Source: Porogramme epimiltina
Lineage: Eukaryota; Basidiomycota; Agaricomycetes; Polyporales; Polyporaceae
DNA length: 60,712 nt
Assembly: GCA_900155495.1 (NCBI GenBank)
Contig: FTLJ01000304.1
Coordinates: 1-60,712, forward strand
Direction of reading: 5' to 3'
Part shown: positions 24,292 through 36,022 of the stretch, piece after piece
Layout: the number at the start of each line of letters is the position of its first letter
Position numbering within the stretch: the first letter of the stretch is position 1
The notes under the pieces: generated by a model
Told to the model about the DNA's origin: nothing
Database searches by the model: none
What the model saw: the letters and a program-made list of their open reading frames with translations, nothing else
Position numbers and translations under genes: made by a program

Positions 24292-24886
24292 TCACGGGGC
24301 CGAGACAAGGTAAACGTCGACGCTCTGACGATCAGAGGCCGAGTCAAAGAAGAGGTTGAGAAGCCCATCGCGTGGTTCGTCCTCGTGAGCGTCGGCGATC
24401 GAGAAGTCGCTCTGCAGTACCAGAAGGGACGGCCCCAGATCGGGTTCGTCTGCAGCTTCGCGGTCAGGTTGGCGATGGGGATGGAGGGGTCAACGTCCGT
24501 GAAGCATCCAAAGGCCCCGTTAACGTTGCGGCACGCGTTGCCGGTCTGGGTCGAGGTAAGCGTGACTTGCACCTCGTCACCGGCGGCAGAGATCGTGCCA
24601 GGCACGATCGCCGTCTTGAACCGGCCGGTGGTAGGGAACGATGCACCCATGTTCTCAAAGAACCACTGGTACGGGAACCCTCCGATGGTGAGGTACGCGA
24701 TGTCGTTGGTGGCGAAGTCCTGGACTAGGACACTGGCAACACTCTATAAGGCGTTCAGTCAGAGGGACCCGGTACATGATTAACCAAGCGCACCGGAATT
24801 GGCTGGATGAGATCGCGTTTGGAGGGAATGCTGGTGGCCGCGGCAGCACTGGCAAGCGCGACAGTAGCAACGGTGGTGAAGAACAT
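24292..24886 (-). CDS. Small secreted protein, copy 1 (one-base frameshift)
   Basis: Two exons (24794-24886 and 24292-24743). A signal peptide (MFFTTVATVALASAAAA) is followed by a dibasic KR, a possible Kex2 site, then RDLIQPIP. The mature part shares TNDIAYLTI, YQWFFEN, AAGDEVQ and WGRPFWY with copy 2 and ends VDVYLVSAP. Exon lengths total one base short of a full frame (545 nt): at about 24415-24422 the frame slips right after WGRPFWY, where copy 2 continues with LQ. If one base is missing, the protein would be about 181 residues, the same as copy 2. The family is not known to me. The gene may be real with a sequencing error, or a young pseudogene. Confidence 0.6.
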
Positions 24887-26162
24887 CTGCGAAGTATAAG
24901 TGAGCGACGACGTCGGGAACGAAAGGTTTCTACCTACCGCGTATTGGGATAGAAGGAGTAAAAGGTGGAGGTACAGGGATGAGAGGAGACCGGGGTGGTG
25001 AAGAATAGGAGTCGAGCGGTGAGGCCTTTATACCTGCGAGTTACTCCCATCATTCTCTCCCTCGGTCATCGTCCGAGGCGAGGCTTCCTGCCAAGATTTT
25101 GTGCTGCTGGCCAAGCCTTGAGCCCCTGATGAAATGAACGATGCAGTGGCGATGATGCCTACCAGACTTGACGTTGAACGCTCCAGTCCGGGCTGGTGCC
25201 TCCGTGCGGCATAACGTCATTATTGATCACGGAGGATGCATCGCGGTCTGTACGTACGACACCCGACCTTGTGATCGCATACGAGTTGTTTCCTCAGCTG
25301 TGTCTGTCGCAACTACGAGCTATTTGAGGCGTGAGTCGACCAAACCAATGATGTTATGAGTGTAAGATACAACGTACCTTCCCATGAAATCACAGCTGAA
25401 GCTGTCGGGCGCGATGTTGGCCCGGAACTACGATTGCTGGCACTCATGCCCTGTCCTGTTTTCCGGGACAGAAACGCCCTAACCAGCGAACCAACTCGGC
25501 CATGGACGCCTGGACATTCACGTGAACGCCGGCGATGGGTGGCCGTCAAACGAAAGACTGCACTGGTTGATCAAATTTAAACGTCAGGTCGCGTGGCAGT
25601 GTATATGTGGGGAGACAAACAGGGCAACAGAGAGCGACGGCCTTCGTACCCGTGAAACAAGGCGCGGCAGGGGGAGAGGAGATGAGAGTGCATGGCGAGG
25701 TCGCGCCTCAAGACGATTTTGATCACCGTCTCGAGTCCACGAAAGGCCCCGAATCCCCCGACCTCACCAGACCTGGTACTCGTCGGTCACCAGGCTGACG
25801 TTGGTCGAGGTCCTTGTGTCATCTACGGGCTCATCAGTAGATGTACTTATGTGCAATCGTACATTTATACTCACTGGCGCTCTGACTGCTAGACAAATTG
25901 AAACCAACAGGGACCTCAGTCGAAGTTAGAGTAAACATCCAGGTGGCGTCGGGTGCGGCCATAAAAAGGAGTTTCTAGTTCCACTGATGATATGTGATCT
26001 CCGACTGTCGGACGAACCAAATCCCTATACCGGAGTTTATAAGTATTATTTGCTCACTTGACTATGAGATTAGGAAGGGATGTTACATCGGCTTATGCCA
26101 ATATACAATTGCGCTGGTCCATCGCAAATCACTATACAATCCCCTCAACGTAACCGTGCTCC
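24887..26162. other. Spacer between the two secreted-protein copies
   Basis: Contains the promoter of copy 1 and the 3' region of copy 2. Small frames only; no domain, no tRNA and no terminal repeats recognised. Confidence 0.5.
25027..25032 (-). promoter_or_regulatory. TATA box of secreted protein copy 1
   Basis: TATAAA on the minus strand, 141 bases upstream of the start codon and separated from it by a pyrimidine-rich stretch. Confidence 0.5.
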
Positions 26163-26765
26163 TCACGGCGCAGAAACGAGGTAGACATCCACGCTCTGCC
26201 GACCGTCCTCGGAGTCGAAAAAGAGGTCAAGGAACCCATCACGCCGATCGTCCTCATGCGCGTCCGCGATCGAGAAGTCGCCCTGGAGGTACCAGAACGG
26301 CCGCCCCCAGGTCGGGTTGTTCTGCAGCTTCGCGGTCACAGTCGCGACGGGCGCGGCCAGGTCGACGCCCGCGTAGCACGCGAGCACACCATCGACGTCG
26401 CGGCACTCCGCACCCTGCGTCGACGTGAGCGTGAGCTGCACCTCGTCGCCCGCGGCGGACGCGGAGCCGGGACGACCACAGTGGTGAACCGCCCTGTCGC
26501 GGGGAAGGTCGCGCCCTGGTTCTCGAAGAACCACTGGTAGCCGAGGCCCGCGATGGTGAGGTACGCGATGTCGTTCGTGGCGGAGTCCTGGATGAGGACG
26601 CTCACCGTGGCCTGAAGACGAGTCTAGAGTCAGACCTGCACGCTGGCATGAGACGGGAAAGGGACGCACAGGAATGGGTTGGAGGAGGTCACGTTTGGCG
26701 GTATGAAGGGGGTGGGTCGCGCCAAGGGTCGCAAGCGCGACTGTAATAAGCGTTGTGAGGATCAT
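26163..26765 (-). CDS. Small secreted protein, copy 2 (one-base frameshift)
   Basis: Two exons (26670-26765 and 26163-26611), organised like copy 1. A signal peptide (MILTTLITVALATLGATHP) is followed by a KR dibasic site and RDLLQPIP. The second exon carries TNDIAYLTI, YQWFFENQGATFP, AAGDEVQLTL, two Cys flanking DVDGVLA, WGRPFWYLQ and the ending VDVYLVSAP. The frame slips at about 26468-26476, in a GC-rich run (GAGCCGGGACG on the plus strand): one base fewer than in copy 1. With that base the product would be about 181 residues, equal to copy 1. The function is unknown; a secreted effector or cell-surface protein is possible but unsupported. Confidence 0.6.
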   Translation of the reverse strand: MILTTLITVALATLGATHPLHTAKRDLLQPIPVRPFPVSCQRAGLTLDSSSGHGERPHPGLRHERHRVPHHRGPRLPVVLREPGRDLPRDRAVHHCGRPGSASAAGDEVQLTLTSTQGAECRDVDGVLACYAGVDLAAPVATVTAKLQNNPTWGRPFWYLQGDFSIADAHEDDRRDGFLDLFFDSEDGRQSVDVYLVSAP

Positions 26766-26914
26766 CTGAAGTTTATCTGTGAGCGTGGCCGGCGAGGGCT
26801 TGGTGCATCGTTCCACGTACCACGGTCGGTTGAAGAGGGAGATGAACAGGAGGTGGGCCTATAGAAAAGGAGACCAGATGAATGGTGGTGGAAGTAGTTC
26901 CGGGTCACCACATC

Positions 26915-26923
26915 TTTTATATA
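26915..26923 (-). promoter_or_regulatory. TATA box of secreted protein copy 2
   Basis: TATATAAAA on the minus strand, about 150 bases upstream of the start codon, matching the arrangement at copy 1. Confidence 0.55.
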
Positions 26924-28176
26924 CGTTGCCTGACCTAGCCGGGTATGTTCAGTTGCGCTTCACGACTGGGTTTGGCTGCCAAGACTGTATTCTGGCGTCC
27001 GGGCGGGCTTGTTCGTGTAATGGGAACGTCGCAAGCGTGCCGGGCACGTTGACGTACGACATTTTTGGGTGTCAAGGAGCGAGAGGGAACGGTCCGATGG
27101 TGTAGAACCGCCGGCAATTTTGACAGCTTCGAGGTGGGTGCGGGTGCGGGCTCACGTCGGGGATGGCGCAGTATTCTAGGGCATATCCGTCAAAATGCTT
27201 TCTCGGGAGCACCCTTTCGAAGAGAACGACAGTTCGTGAACGTAGTCTACTCACCACGGTGAAGCCGAGCATGACAAACATTGTGCAGAAGAATCAGCGC
27301 CATAATCTCGTCGCTAGATGGCCGAAACGCTGTGGCGAACGGGGCGAGTAGGGGCGGGTAAGGTCCCGAAGCTTAACCGGCAATGATGGCCTAGTTTGAA
27401 TGCCGGGGATAGTAGACCGTCGGACGCCAGTCTTGTTCCCATTCATCGAATTCAGGTGGCGGGCTCGGGGTCCGTGGCTGTGTAGGAGCGGGGCCGTCTC
27501 AGGAGGGCCACAAGCCGTAGCAGCCCTCGCATTCCCATGAGGTACGCTGCATGCGAGGTGAAAGGCGGGAATGAAAGGCTGGCTCGCACCCCATAACCAT
27601 GTTTTTGGTAGTCGCCCGAGTTTAGGGGGCAGCAACACTTTGTTATTATGCTTAAAGAGGTAAACCCAAGGTCAGCTTTGTTGAGGATCGTCTTCCCCAT
27701 CTCCTGCAATCCCTAGGTGAGCTCAAAGTTCAGCAGTTGGGTTACCCCAGACTTACGGATTGTTCTCCGTATGACCAGCTCTACAGCTTTGATCGTCTCG
27801 AGAAGTCGTGCGGGGTAGGGAGATGCGAAGCAGAATGTGCATGCCATAGGTCCGTCCGAGTTCTACATATGTACACTTCAGTGCGCGCGTGGCCGGAAAT
27901 GCGAATGAATGCGGAGGGGAGGGGCCGTAGTGCTATGGATGGATAGTGGGGTAGGATGGGGCCGGACGGGTAGGTACAAGTACACGTGTGCTGCTGTGGA
28001 TGGGAGCGAAGGAAGACCTCGATTAGACCGCGCGTGCGCACCGAAACTATAGGAAATGCTGTAACCAAAACACGATAAAGCATGACGGGGTAGCCAGGGG
28101 GTCCGGGAATAAGAACAGGGTGGTGATAAATACAACCTCGGACAGAGACACGGCGCTCGCAGACCCTTGGCTGTCG
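26924..28176. other. Intergenic region between secreted protein copy 2 and RUD3
   Basis: Upstream of the secreted-protein promoter and downstream of the RUD3 stop. Only overlapping short frames on both strands; no domain or repeat recognised. Confidence 0.5.
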
Positions 28177-29968
28177 CTATAGCGCACGCTCCTTGCCCTT
28201 GGATGGTGGGCTGCTGAGTTGGAGCTCCGGAGAGCTCGTCATCGCCACGGAGGTGAACGACGGCAGCCGCCGTGAGGCGCCGAGACCAATCGGTGACAAC
28301 CGCGTCGGCCCATGTGTCGGGGTATTTGGCATTGAGCCGTTTGCTCGTGTAGGAGAGCGTGGCGGCGGTGGAGCTCCTTCCCCAGACGCCGCTTCGGTGA
28401 GCAGGAACTCTACCCATAATCGGGAGAATGACTGTGCGGCCCGCGTTAGTGAGAATACGAAGCTCGAAGGGTGGCGCCACAACTGACCTCGGTCTCGTCG
28501 GTCTTCTGAAGCTCTGCGGGCTTCGTCGCGGGTGAAGATGCGGCGGACCTGCCCCAGAGGGACGACCCGGATGAGGATGGGGGTAGGTTGTTCCGCTGCA
28601 AGCCGGCCTTTTCTCGCTCATCGTCGTTCCAAGACAGCACGGACGAAAGGAGTTGAAGCATCTCGAAGCGCTTCGAGTCGGCACGAGGGGTGGTGAGGAA
28701 GGAGAGCAACACGTTGGTGACCAAACGCCGGTCGACGTTGGTGTCCGAAGAAGAACGGTGAAGCCGGCGCAGCGCTTCTCTCAGGTGTTCGTTCATGATG
28801 ACGGCTATAACCGTAATACGTCAGCTAGGTTCGGGCGGCATTCGACCAACGGTGGGATAAGAGGGACGGGGAACAGCGTAGATTTGGGGTATCTTGAAGT
28901 ATCGCATATATGAAATACAGTTATGAGGTGAGCGTACGCACCTTCCTGCCTCAGCTTCCCGATCAGAATGCCCTTTTCCTTGACCTCCTTCTCCAATTCC
29001 TGCACTCGCGTATTATTGGTCGACGATTCTTCGAGTTGAAGTTCTGCATTCAATGCTCGGCTCTTGAACTCCGCTAACGACTGTGTGACATCAAGGAGCC
29101 TCGACTCGTAATCCTTCACAGCCTGCTTGAGATCATGGTCCTTGGCTACAGTGACGTCAGCAAAGAAGGAAAGAGAGCGCCACGATGGACGTACACGACT
29201 GGAAGTCCTCCAAAACCGACTGCAAGTTGCTGCACTTCTCCCTTTCAACCTCAAGGTTCGTCTCCGCACGCTGCTTCGCCTCCCGCTCTACCTCCAAATC
29301 TCGCCGTAATGCGTCGGCTGAGCTTCGTGCTTCGTCCGCAGAGACGTGTTCCTGAAGGGCCTTTTGCTCCCATTCATCGCGCTCTATTCGGCATTGCTCT
29401 AGCTCTGCTTGGAGTTCGCGGAGCTCACGCTCGCGGAGGAACGTCTCCTGGGTGCTGTCGTGGAGCGCGCGGCTGCGCATAGCCTCTAGCTCCCGCGAGG
29501 CACGGTCGGCCTCTTCGTTGGACACGATAAGCTCAGACTTGAGAGCCTCGACTGTATTTGCGAGGTCGTCATTCTGCGCGGTCAGCTGTTGTACTAGCTG
29601 TTCTTGACGGTCGAGTTCTTCCTATCCATGCTCTGGTAAAGACTCGCGTCAATAGGAAGAGGGGCGAGTGCACGCACGGCGTCCTGTTTCAGCTTATTCC
29701 CGAGCGTTGTTCGCATCGTAGTGAGCTTCGCAAGAAGGTTGCGGTATTGTGTGGCAAGGGCATCCTTTTCGTCTCGCGTCCGCTGGAGCTCCTGCTCGAG
29801 GCGCTGCACGGGGTCGAGGTCCTCGGAGTCATCGTGGTGGGCGTCGCCGTTTGTGGCTTTGAAGCCGTTCATGGGTGGCGGCGAGCCGAGCACGCGTTCG
29901 GCTTCTTGCGACTGACGCGACGGAAGACCATCGCTGCTGGCCACGTCGGAGAGTGGGGAGGAGGACAT
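28177..29968 (-). CDS. RUD3: Cis-Golgi golgin with GRAB domain
   Basis: Five exons (29678-29968, 29195-29621, 28942-29145, 28488-28804, 28177-28407) sum to 489 residues. After a Ser/Asp-rich head (MSSSPLSDVASSDG) comes a long coiled coil (about residues 55-305, for example LRELQAELEQCRIERDEWEQ). Then a GRAB (GRIP-related Arf-binding) domain starts near residue 310: VDRRLVTNVLLSFLTTPRAD, SKRFEMLQLLSSVLSW, DDEREKAGL. In yeast Rud3 this domain binds Arf1-GTP and tethers the golgin to the cis-Golgi. The tail is Pro/Ser-rich and disordered. The ATG at 29968 is chosen because the frame further upstream has only a TTG. The gene is divergent from the WD40 gene, 678 bp away. Confidence 0.9.
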
Positions 29969-30646
29969 GGAGCGGGTCTGAAGTGAGGGGCGCCTAATGC
30001 GCGCACCGGGCAAGAGCCCGGTGGCCAGTTGGAGTATCCGTTATCAGCTAAGCCCCTTATCCCCGAATAACCGAGTTATTATTGGAGTTGACCCTAACCC
30101 CAGTCCCCGGCGAAGCAATGGTGATCTGCGCCCGTTCTGGAAGCCCAATATCCAGAGCGGACGATGGGCGCCTGGGTCGCGAATCCATTTTGAACGTGGT
30201 TGCGACCCTGGCGTGCCCCGGGCCCTCGTCCATTACAGCGCCTGTGTAACACGCTCCCTGTGGACTGTGGTCCCCTCGGCCCTCCGCCGCCCGCAAAGGT
30301 TTAACTCGACGCGCTCAAGAACGCGCCGCCAACACGAGATGGATTCTTGGAAGCCTCGGCTTGGTACGGCAGACCTGGTCAAGCGGGGGCATCACCCATC
30401 AAGCGCTAAGTAGTGGCATTAACGTGGTCGACGGACGCCGGACGACCTCGCCCGCTCTCCCATACCCCGCCGCCCCCGCTGTGGGTCTCTGAGCTGTCCC
30501 CCTCCTCACGAACACAGGCACGACTCCCCTACGACTCCTGTGAGCACAGCGCCCGCCGCCCCCATCACCCCGCGCTGATCTCCCTCCAGAAAGAACGTCA
30601 CGATCGCACTCCCCGCTCCGTAGAAAGCACCATCATTCCCCGCACT
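29969..30646. promoter_or_regulatory. Divergent promoter region between RUD3 and the WD40 gene
   Basis: Both genes start at its edges, so it must contain both promoters. No clear TATA box or shared motif was found; both genes may use TATA-less promoters. Confidence 0.45.
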
Positions 30647-33600
30647 ATGGGTCGAGGTCAGTCGCTGCCCTGCCTTGCGCTACTTTCGCCTTTGTTTCTC
30701 CGCTCACTCACCTGCCCACCTCAGGTGCCGCGCACAACGACTCCCCTGCGAACCCCAATGATCTCACCGCCATCCCGGCGGGCCCCACTGCGCCTGCCAG
30801 CGGTGAACAGCAGGGCTCTCGCGGACATAAGCGGAAGCAGACCTTGCTCAGCTTGTTGGACGCGCTTGCCGAACTGAGCAAAGACGAGGAGCTAGATGGC
30901 ATAAGTGAGTCCATAGCTTCTCTTCGCCCCCAATATTAGATCCTTGCTCCCATGCACCCCCAAGCGCCCCCTCCCCTCCTTCTATGGTGTCTTCCTAAAG
31001 CTTGGGACATTCTTATACCCGCGAACGCGCGACCTTGTCTCATTGGCAACTGCCTGACGAGCGTCTCCCTCTCCCGTGGTTCGCGGTGGATTCTTGTTAG
31101 TCCCGTGTCCGAGCTTATAGAGCTGGTCGCCTCGCTGTAATGTCCACCGCGTGCTCCCACAAATACCCGCATTCCGATGAGTACCTGCGCAGTTTGAGTG
31201 TAATGCGGTCATCCTCCTGTGTCGGCCCGAGGATCGACGCCGCTCGTCGACGGTATTGGTACGGATACGGGTTCCAGCCCCAAATCACGGGGTTAGGATG
31301 GACCAGGCCTCTCGCAGAGAGCTGGTATCCAAGATAGGCAGCATATATATGGATTCTTATGAGCGGTTTCATATATGGGCCGTTCATTGTTCTGCGATAT
31401 GACGTACTCTCATGAACTTTTCGATGATCATGGCATTTCCGATGGGACATGTCTTCTTTTGCTTCTCTGCTTTTGGGCGTATAGTATCTGACTTGCCTCT
31501 AACAGCAATACAGCAACCTAGCTTTGAGGACGACCGCGATGTCCGTGAGTACCATCGTTTCAATTGAATGCGCATTGCCCCCTCATCTGTGTATTCAGCT
31601 ACCGTCGACGAGCACCTTCAGAAGGTCGGGGCCGAGACGTTCAACAAATTCCAAAGACGAATGAACAACCTGGATAAGGAGGTGAGGGCATATTTCCTCA
31701 TTTCGATCTTGATGCCAACCTTCCACAGCTTCGCAACTTCGCCAACGCCGCACGGCAATTGGGCAGCTCCGTCGGTATCCTCTCGTCGTCCTATCACTTA
31801 CGAGGCCGGCTGGCCCAAATTCTCTTCCTGTTCAGGGAGAACGCGGCGGATCTCTTCCCTAGGAAGATCTACCACCAGTCGCGGGAGTCGTTGACGACCA
31901 ATCCAAACCACGCCCAGCATCGTAAGACGAAGCGCCATCGAGCACCACCGCATGTCCATAACCCGGTGGTGATGGAGAAGCTGGAGCCAGAAGACTTTCC
32001 GGACCAGATGCAGATGTTCGCCCAGGACGTAACTACATTCCTGGATTGCCTCAACGAATTCCCGGAGTTTACAGACGAGGCGGTCAATTCAGCCGTTCTG
32101 TCATTAGAAGGCGACTTGAAGGTAGGCGCCCTCTGTGATTACCCTTGACGTCGTTCTGAACACCCTCTTTTAGTACTGGGCATCGTGTCTGAAGGCGTAC
32201 GAGGGTATGTATCCAAGCTTCTGGCGTCCGCAATGGCTTCTGACCTTTCTACAGGGCAGTTCAAGTACCCTGCTGTGCAACGCTATTTGCACGACCTCAG
32301 CGCCGAGTTGGGCGAGCACATAGACAGCATCACATCTTCGCTCTCCGTGTTCATCGAGATAGGTTTGTCTTCACATGAAACACGGCACTCTGACTTCATT
32401 GAGTAACACCAGTTTCATAACACAGGCGTCCCCACGATCCGATTCGCTCAGAAGCACGCTAGCCAGAACCTGCTCAACCTCAGTACGGTGGCGACGTTCT
32501 TCTCCGCCGTCACGGCGACAACCATGCAGTTCTCCTTCGATATGACGGAGAGCCCGTTGGCAAATGCCGTGAACTCGTTCTGGTTCACTTCATTAGTGTT
32601 CAGTATTGGAGCTGCGGTCAACAGTCTGCTCGGAGTGACATGGAAACAGGCTATGTAGTGCGTATGTCTTGTTCTATCTGGCGTCACACTTGGCTAACGT
32701 CTGTTCAGTCGTTCACCGGGACATCGAGTACCGTGGTGGGTGCTCATCTGGATCAAGAGGTCTCCACTTGCCTTCTTGGTGCTTTCCGTCGCATGCTTCT
32801 CCATCGGTCTTGTCCTGTTCGCGTACTCGTCAGGGCAGGTAAGCATACCACGTCTGCGCTAAGGTGCTTAGGGGGCTGACCAGGATACTGTAGCACAAGA
32901 TCACATGCACGCTCACTACAGTCTTCTCGGCATGCAGTATCGTCGGTTTGACAGCCGTCTCGGCCTGGTTCGCATCCGAACGATGGACCTTCTCGCGGCA
33001 CAACGGCACAAAGTGGCTCGCGGACGTCCTCTCGGAGACCAAGGTCCGCGTCAAGTCCACGCGCGGCGCCAAGTGGCTCATCTACGAGCCCCGCGCGTGG
33101 ATGTGGGAGGCCTCGCTGTGGGTCCGGGAGAAGTTCCGCGTGCTGAGCGAGAAGCTCTCCGAGCTCAGCTCGCGCACGCTCTCCCGCCTCCACTCGGACT
33201 CGGACGAGAAGCTCCCCGGCGACGCCGAGCGCGCAGTCACGCCCGCCAGCCCCGTCGGGCTCTCCGCGAGCCCCGAGCCGCTCTCGCCGTTCATGCAGCA
33301 CCACTACCCGCGGCGCACGGGCTCGGACGTCGGCGCGCTCCTCCCGATCATGGAGCACCGCTCCCCGACGGTGACGTCGTTCGACGGCGGCGAGGGCGAC
33401 CCGACCGCGCCGAGCGTGACGCTCACGAGTGAGACCGCCGCGGCGCCGGGCGGGGGCGGGGCGGGGGACGCGCCGCCGACGACGCGGCGGTTCGCGAACG
33501 CGGTGCGCGCGGTGATCAAGATGCGCGCGGCGTCGACGGCGTTCCCGGTCGAGGGGCGCATGGCGCGGCGGCAGCGCACGATGAGCTCGGACGGGCAGGG

Positions 33601-35351
33601 CGGCGAGCTCGCGGAGCCGACGGGCGGGGTGCTCAAGAACTCGCGCGTGGGCACGCTCGTGCCGAAGCTGCGGAGCCTGCACCCGACGCAGTCGTTCGAG
33701 GCGCACTCGGCGCTTGTGCGGCACCTGCAGTTCTCGCCGAACGGCAAGTTCTTGGCGACGTCGAGCTGGGACAGGACGTCGGTCATCTTCAAGGTCGGGG
33801 AGACGTTCACGTCGCATCGTATTCTGGCGCACCCGCAGGGCTTTGTGGGTCAGGTCGCGTGGTGAGTTTGTTGTCCGTGCGCTCGCGTAGCGTTTTGCTA
33901 ATTATGCTACTCGTAGGTCACCAAGCGGGCATCTACTCTTGACGAAACTCGGTCGTGGTGTTAAGATCTGGACAGAAGTAGGTCGCTCTGTTGTGTCGTG
34001 AGGTACCTTCTAACATTCGTGCCACAGGACGGTGTGTGCCGGAAGACGATCGATCGCCGCAGAAGTGTACAGTCAATAGCATGGCTTCCAGGCGGCGAGG
34101 GTAAGTCACGCTACGGATCGTGCTTTCATAGCGATTAAGTACTGAGCTCTATAACTAGCTTTCCTCTCGGTTGAAGGCAGCGATGTCACTAAATTGGTAC
34201 GTCTAGGGTCAAGCGATGTTTTTGGTGGTGCACTTGCTAATGCACATTCGCTCACAGGATCTTCACGGCGCGGTTCTGGCTCAATATCACTTTGATCGCA
34301 TGGTATTACATGATGTCGCAGTGACACATGATAACACACATCTGGTATGCGTTGGCACTCTAACCGCCTCTGCGGACGGCCTGCACCCAAGTAAGTGCCG
34401 GGCCGAGAAGCAGATCATAGGTGCGCGCAATTGTCAACTATATCAAGGCGATTCATCTGAGCATAGCCCGTTTAGCGTACAACATGGTCAAGGAAGAAAT
34501 TGAGAAGTAAGTGTCCTTTCAAACATCTTATGTTCCCTACTGACAGCACTTCTACAGTCGGGTTCCGGTACTGCATGAGGTTCGTGATATCACATTGGCC
34601 AGGAATGACCAAGTGGCTCTAGTCAGCTATGAGAACAAGGTTCGGCATGCCTTTATACGTCGTTGTGCTGTCGCTCAGACCATCCCAGGCACCTCCTCAA
34701 CTGTGGAAACTGGAATCTGTCAAGGAATCAATGCGGCTCTCGCTCAGACACACGTATATGCCAAGGGTATCTGTCGATTTCGCTGGTCCCAGCTACTTCG
34801 GCGGCAAGAGCGATCAACTGGTACTCTGCGCTGGAAAGGGTGAGTCCCTTTTCGTTGAGTGGTACGAGCACCGATGATGAACTGCCTTGACAGCTGGCGA
34901 CATCCACATCTGGGACCGCGAATCGGGCACACTTCTACATCACATACGAGCACAAACTGTCGGTGGCGACCTCACGTGTGTCGCCTGGAACCACTCCTGG
35001 GATACCTTCATGTTCGCGACGGGCAGCCACGATGGCGGCGTGCGAATATGGACATCGCCCGTTGCAATGTCCTTGGGGCCAGGTTCGGAGGAGTACTTGT
35101 CTGTCGTCTCGAGCCGCGCCACGACTAACCCTGCCAACACACCTCGAACGATGACCCCTTCGCCATACGACGCTGATTACCGCACGGATAGCCCAGTGGC
35201 CCAGCTAAGCCCCGACTCGCAAGATGGTCACGCCAGCGGAAATAGCAGCAACGGCCCCGTACCCGGTCCCTCTGATACATCGAAGACTAGCCCTCCCAAG
35301 GACCCGCCTAACGGCGCGGCGACAGGCACGCAGCCCAAGAGCGGCCGCTAG
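30647..35351 (+). CDS. Membrane-anchored WD40-repeat protein (four TM segments plus propeller)
   Basis: Eighteen exons sum to an intact frame of 1069 residues. The first exon is only 10 nt (30647-30656) and intron 2 is about 600 nt. After a polar N-terminus comes a conserved-looking helical domain (HLQKVGAETFNKFQRRMNNL, then DFPDQMQMFAQDVTTFLDCL). Four hydrophobic segments follow at about 296-318, 329-352, 371-393 and 404-428 (for example AFLVLSVACFSIGLVLFAYS). Then comes a basic, Ser-rich linker. The WD40 propeller runs from about 668 to 985: HLQFSPNGKFLATSSWDRTS, VAWSPSGHLLLTKLGRGVKI, VDFAGPSYFGGKSDQLVL, GDIHIWDRESGTLLHH, FATGSHDGGVRIW. The C-terminal 85 residues are disordered. Propeller spacing is most like the WDR26/Gid7 group, but a GID role is only a guess. 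TM segments and propeller share exon 10 (32894-33861), so this is one protein. Confidence 0.85.
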
Positions 35352-36022
35352 CCCCAGCATTTAGCTGACCAGTGCGATCCACATTCCCGTTTTATGTTCA
35401 TATGCTTTCCGTTTGCTTTCCAGGATCAGGTCTCCTGCATGTTGTTTTGCCGTTTTAGTGTGTTCTAAAAGTATCCTCACCTCACGATAGATCTTACGCA
35501 CAACACGATTTCTGGTTATCCTCATTCCGGGACACTGTACAAGTTATACGTCACTCACCGCATGGCTACCCCCCTCACACCGATTTGACGAATCTTAGCA
35601 CGTTTGTTGCATGTATCTGTATGGTATCTAATGACTTGGTTTACGTCCTCTTTCAGCTTCCTCGATAGAGGGCTGCAAACAATTTGACGACAATTTTAGA
35701 GATGTTGGGCTGCCGCTTAGAGTGAATTCGAGTGATTGGATGTTTCATAATCTCCAACTATTGATCCTGCCTTACACCTTCACCACAATTTTAGCTCTTC
35801 CCTCTTTTCTTGACATCGGCGACTTTTTGTCCTGGGCAGTGCTCCGGAAAATGCCCGCGCTCTTTCAGCAGGAAGTCAAGCACCAGCTCAGCGCGAGAAT
35901 GCGGGTGGCGAGCAGATGGCGAAAGATAACTCGATGACTCGATGGAGCGCAATGGGGCGACCGTCAGCAGACGCAACAGTCCGCCGTCCACCTTCTCCGT
36001 AACTTCTGCATACCATACGACC
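35352..36022. other. Intergenic region before HOM6
   Basis: 3' UTR of the WD40 gene and promoter of HOM6. It is AT-richer than the flanking exons. No gene seen; the minus-strand frame reaching in from HOM6 is a shadow. Confidence 0.6.

Noticed and set aside
32753..33832. Minus-strand frame of 359 codons
   Set aside because: Shadow of the large GC-rich exon of the WD40 gene; Arg-rich and without domain.
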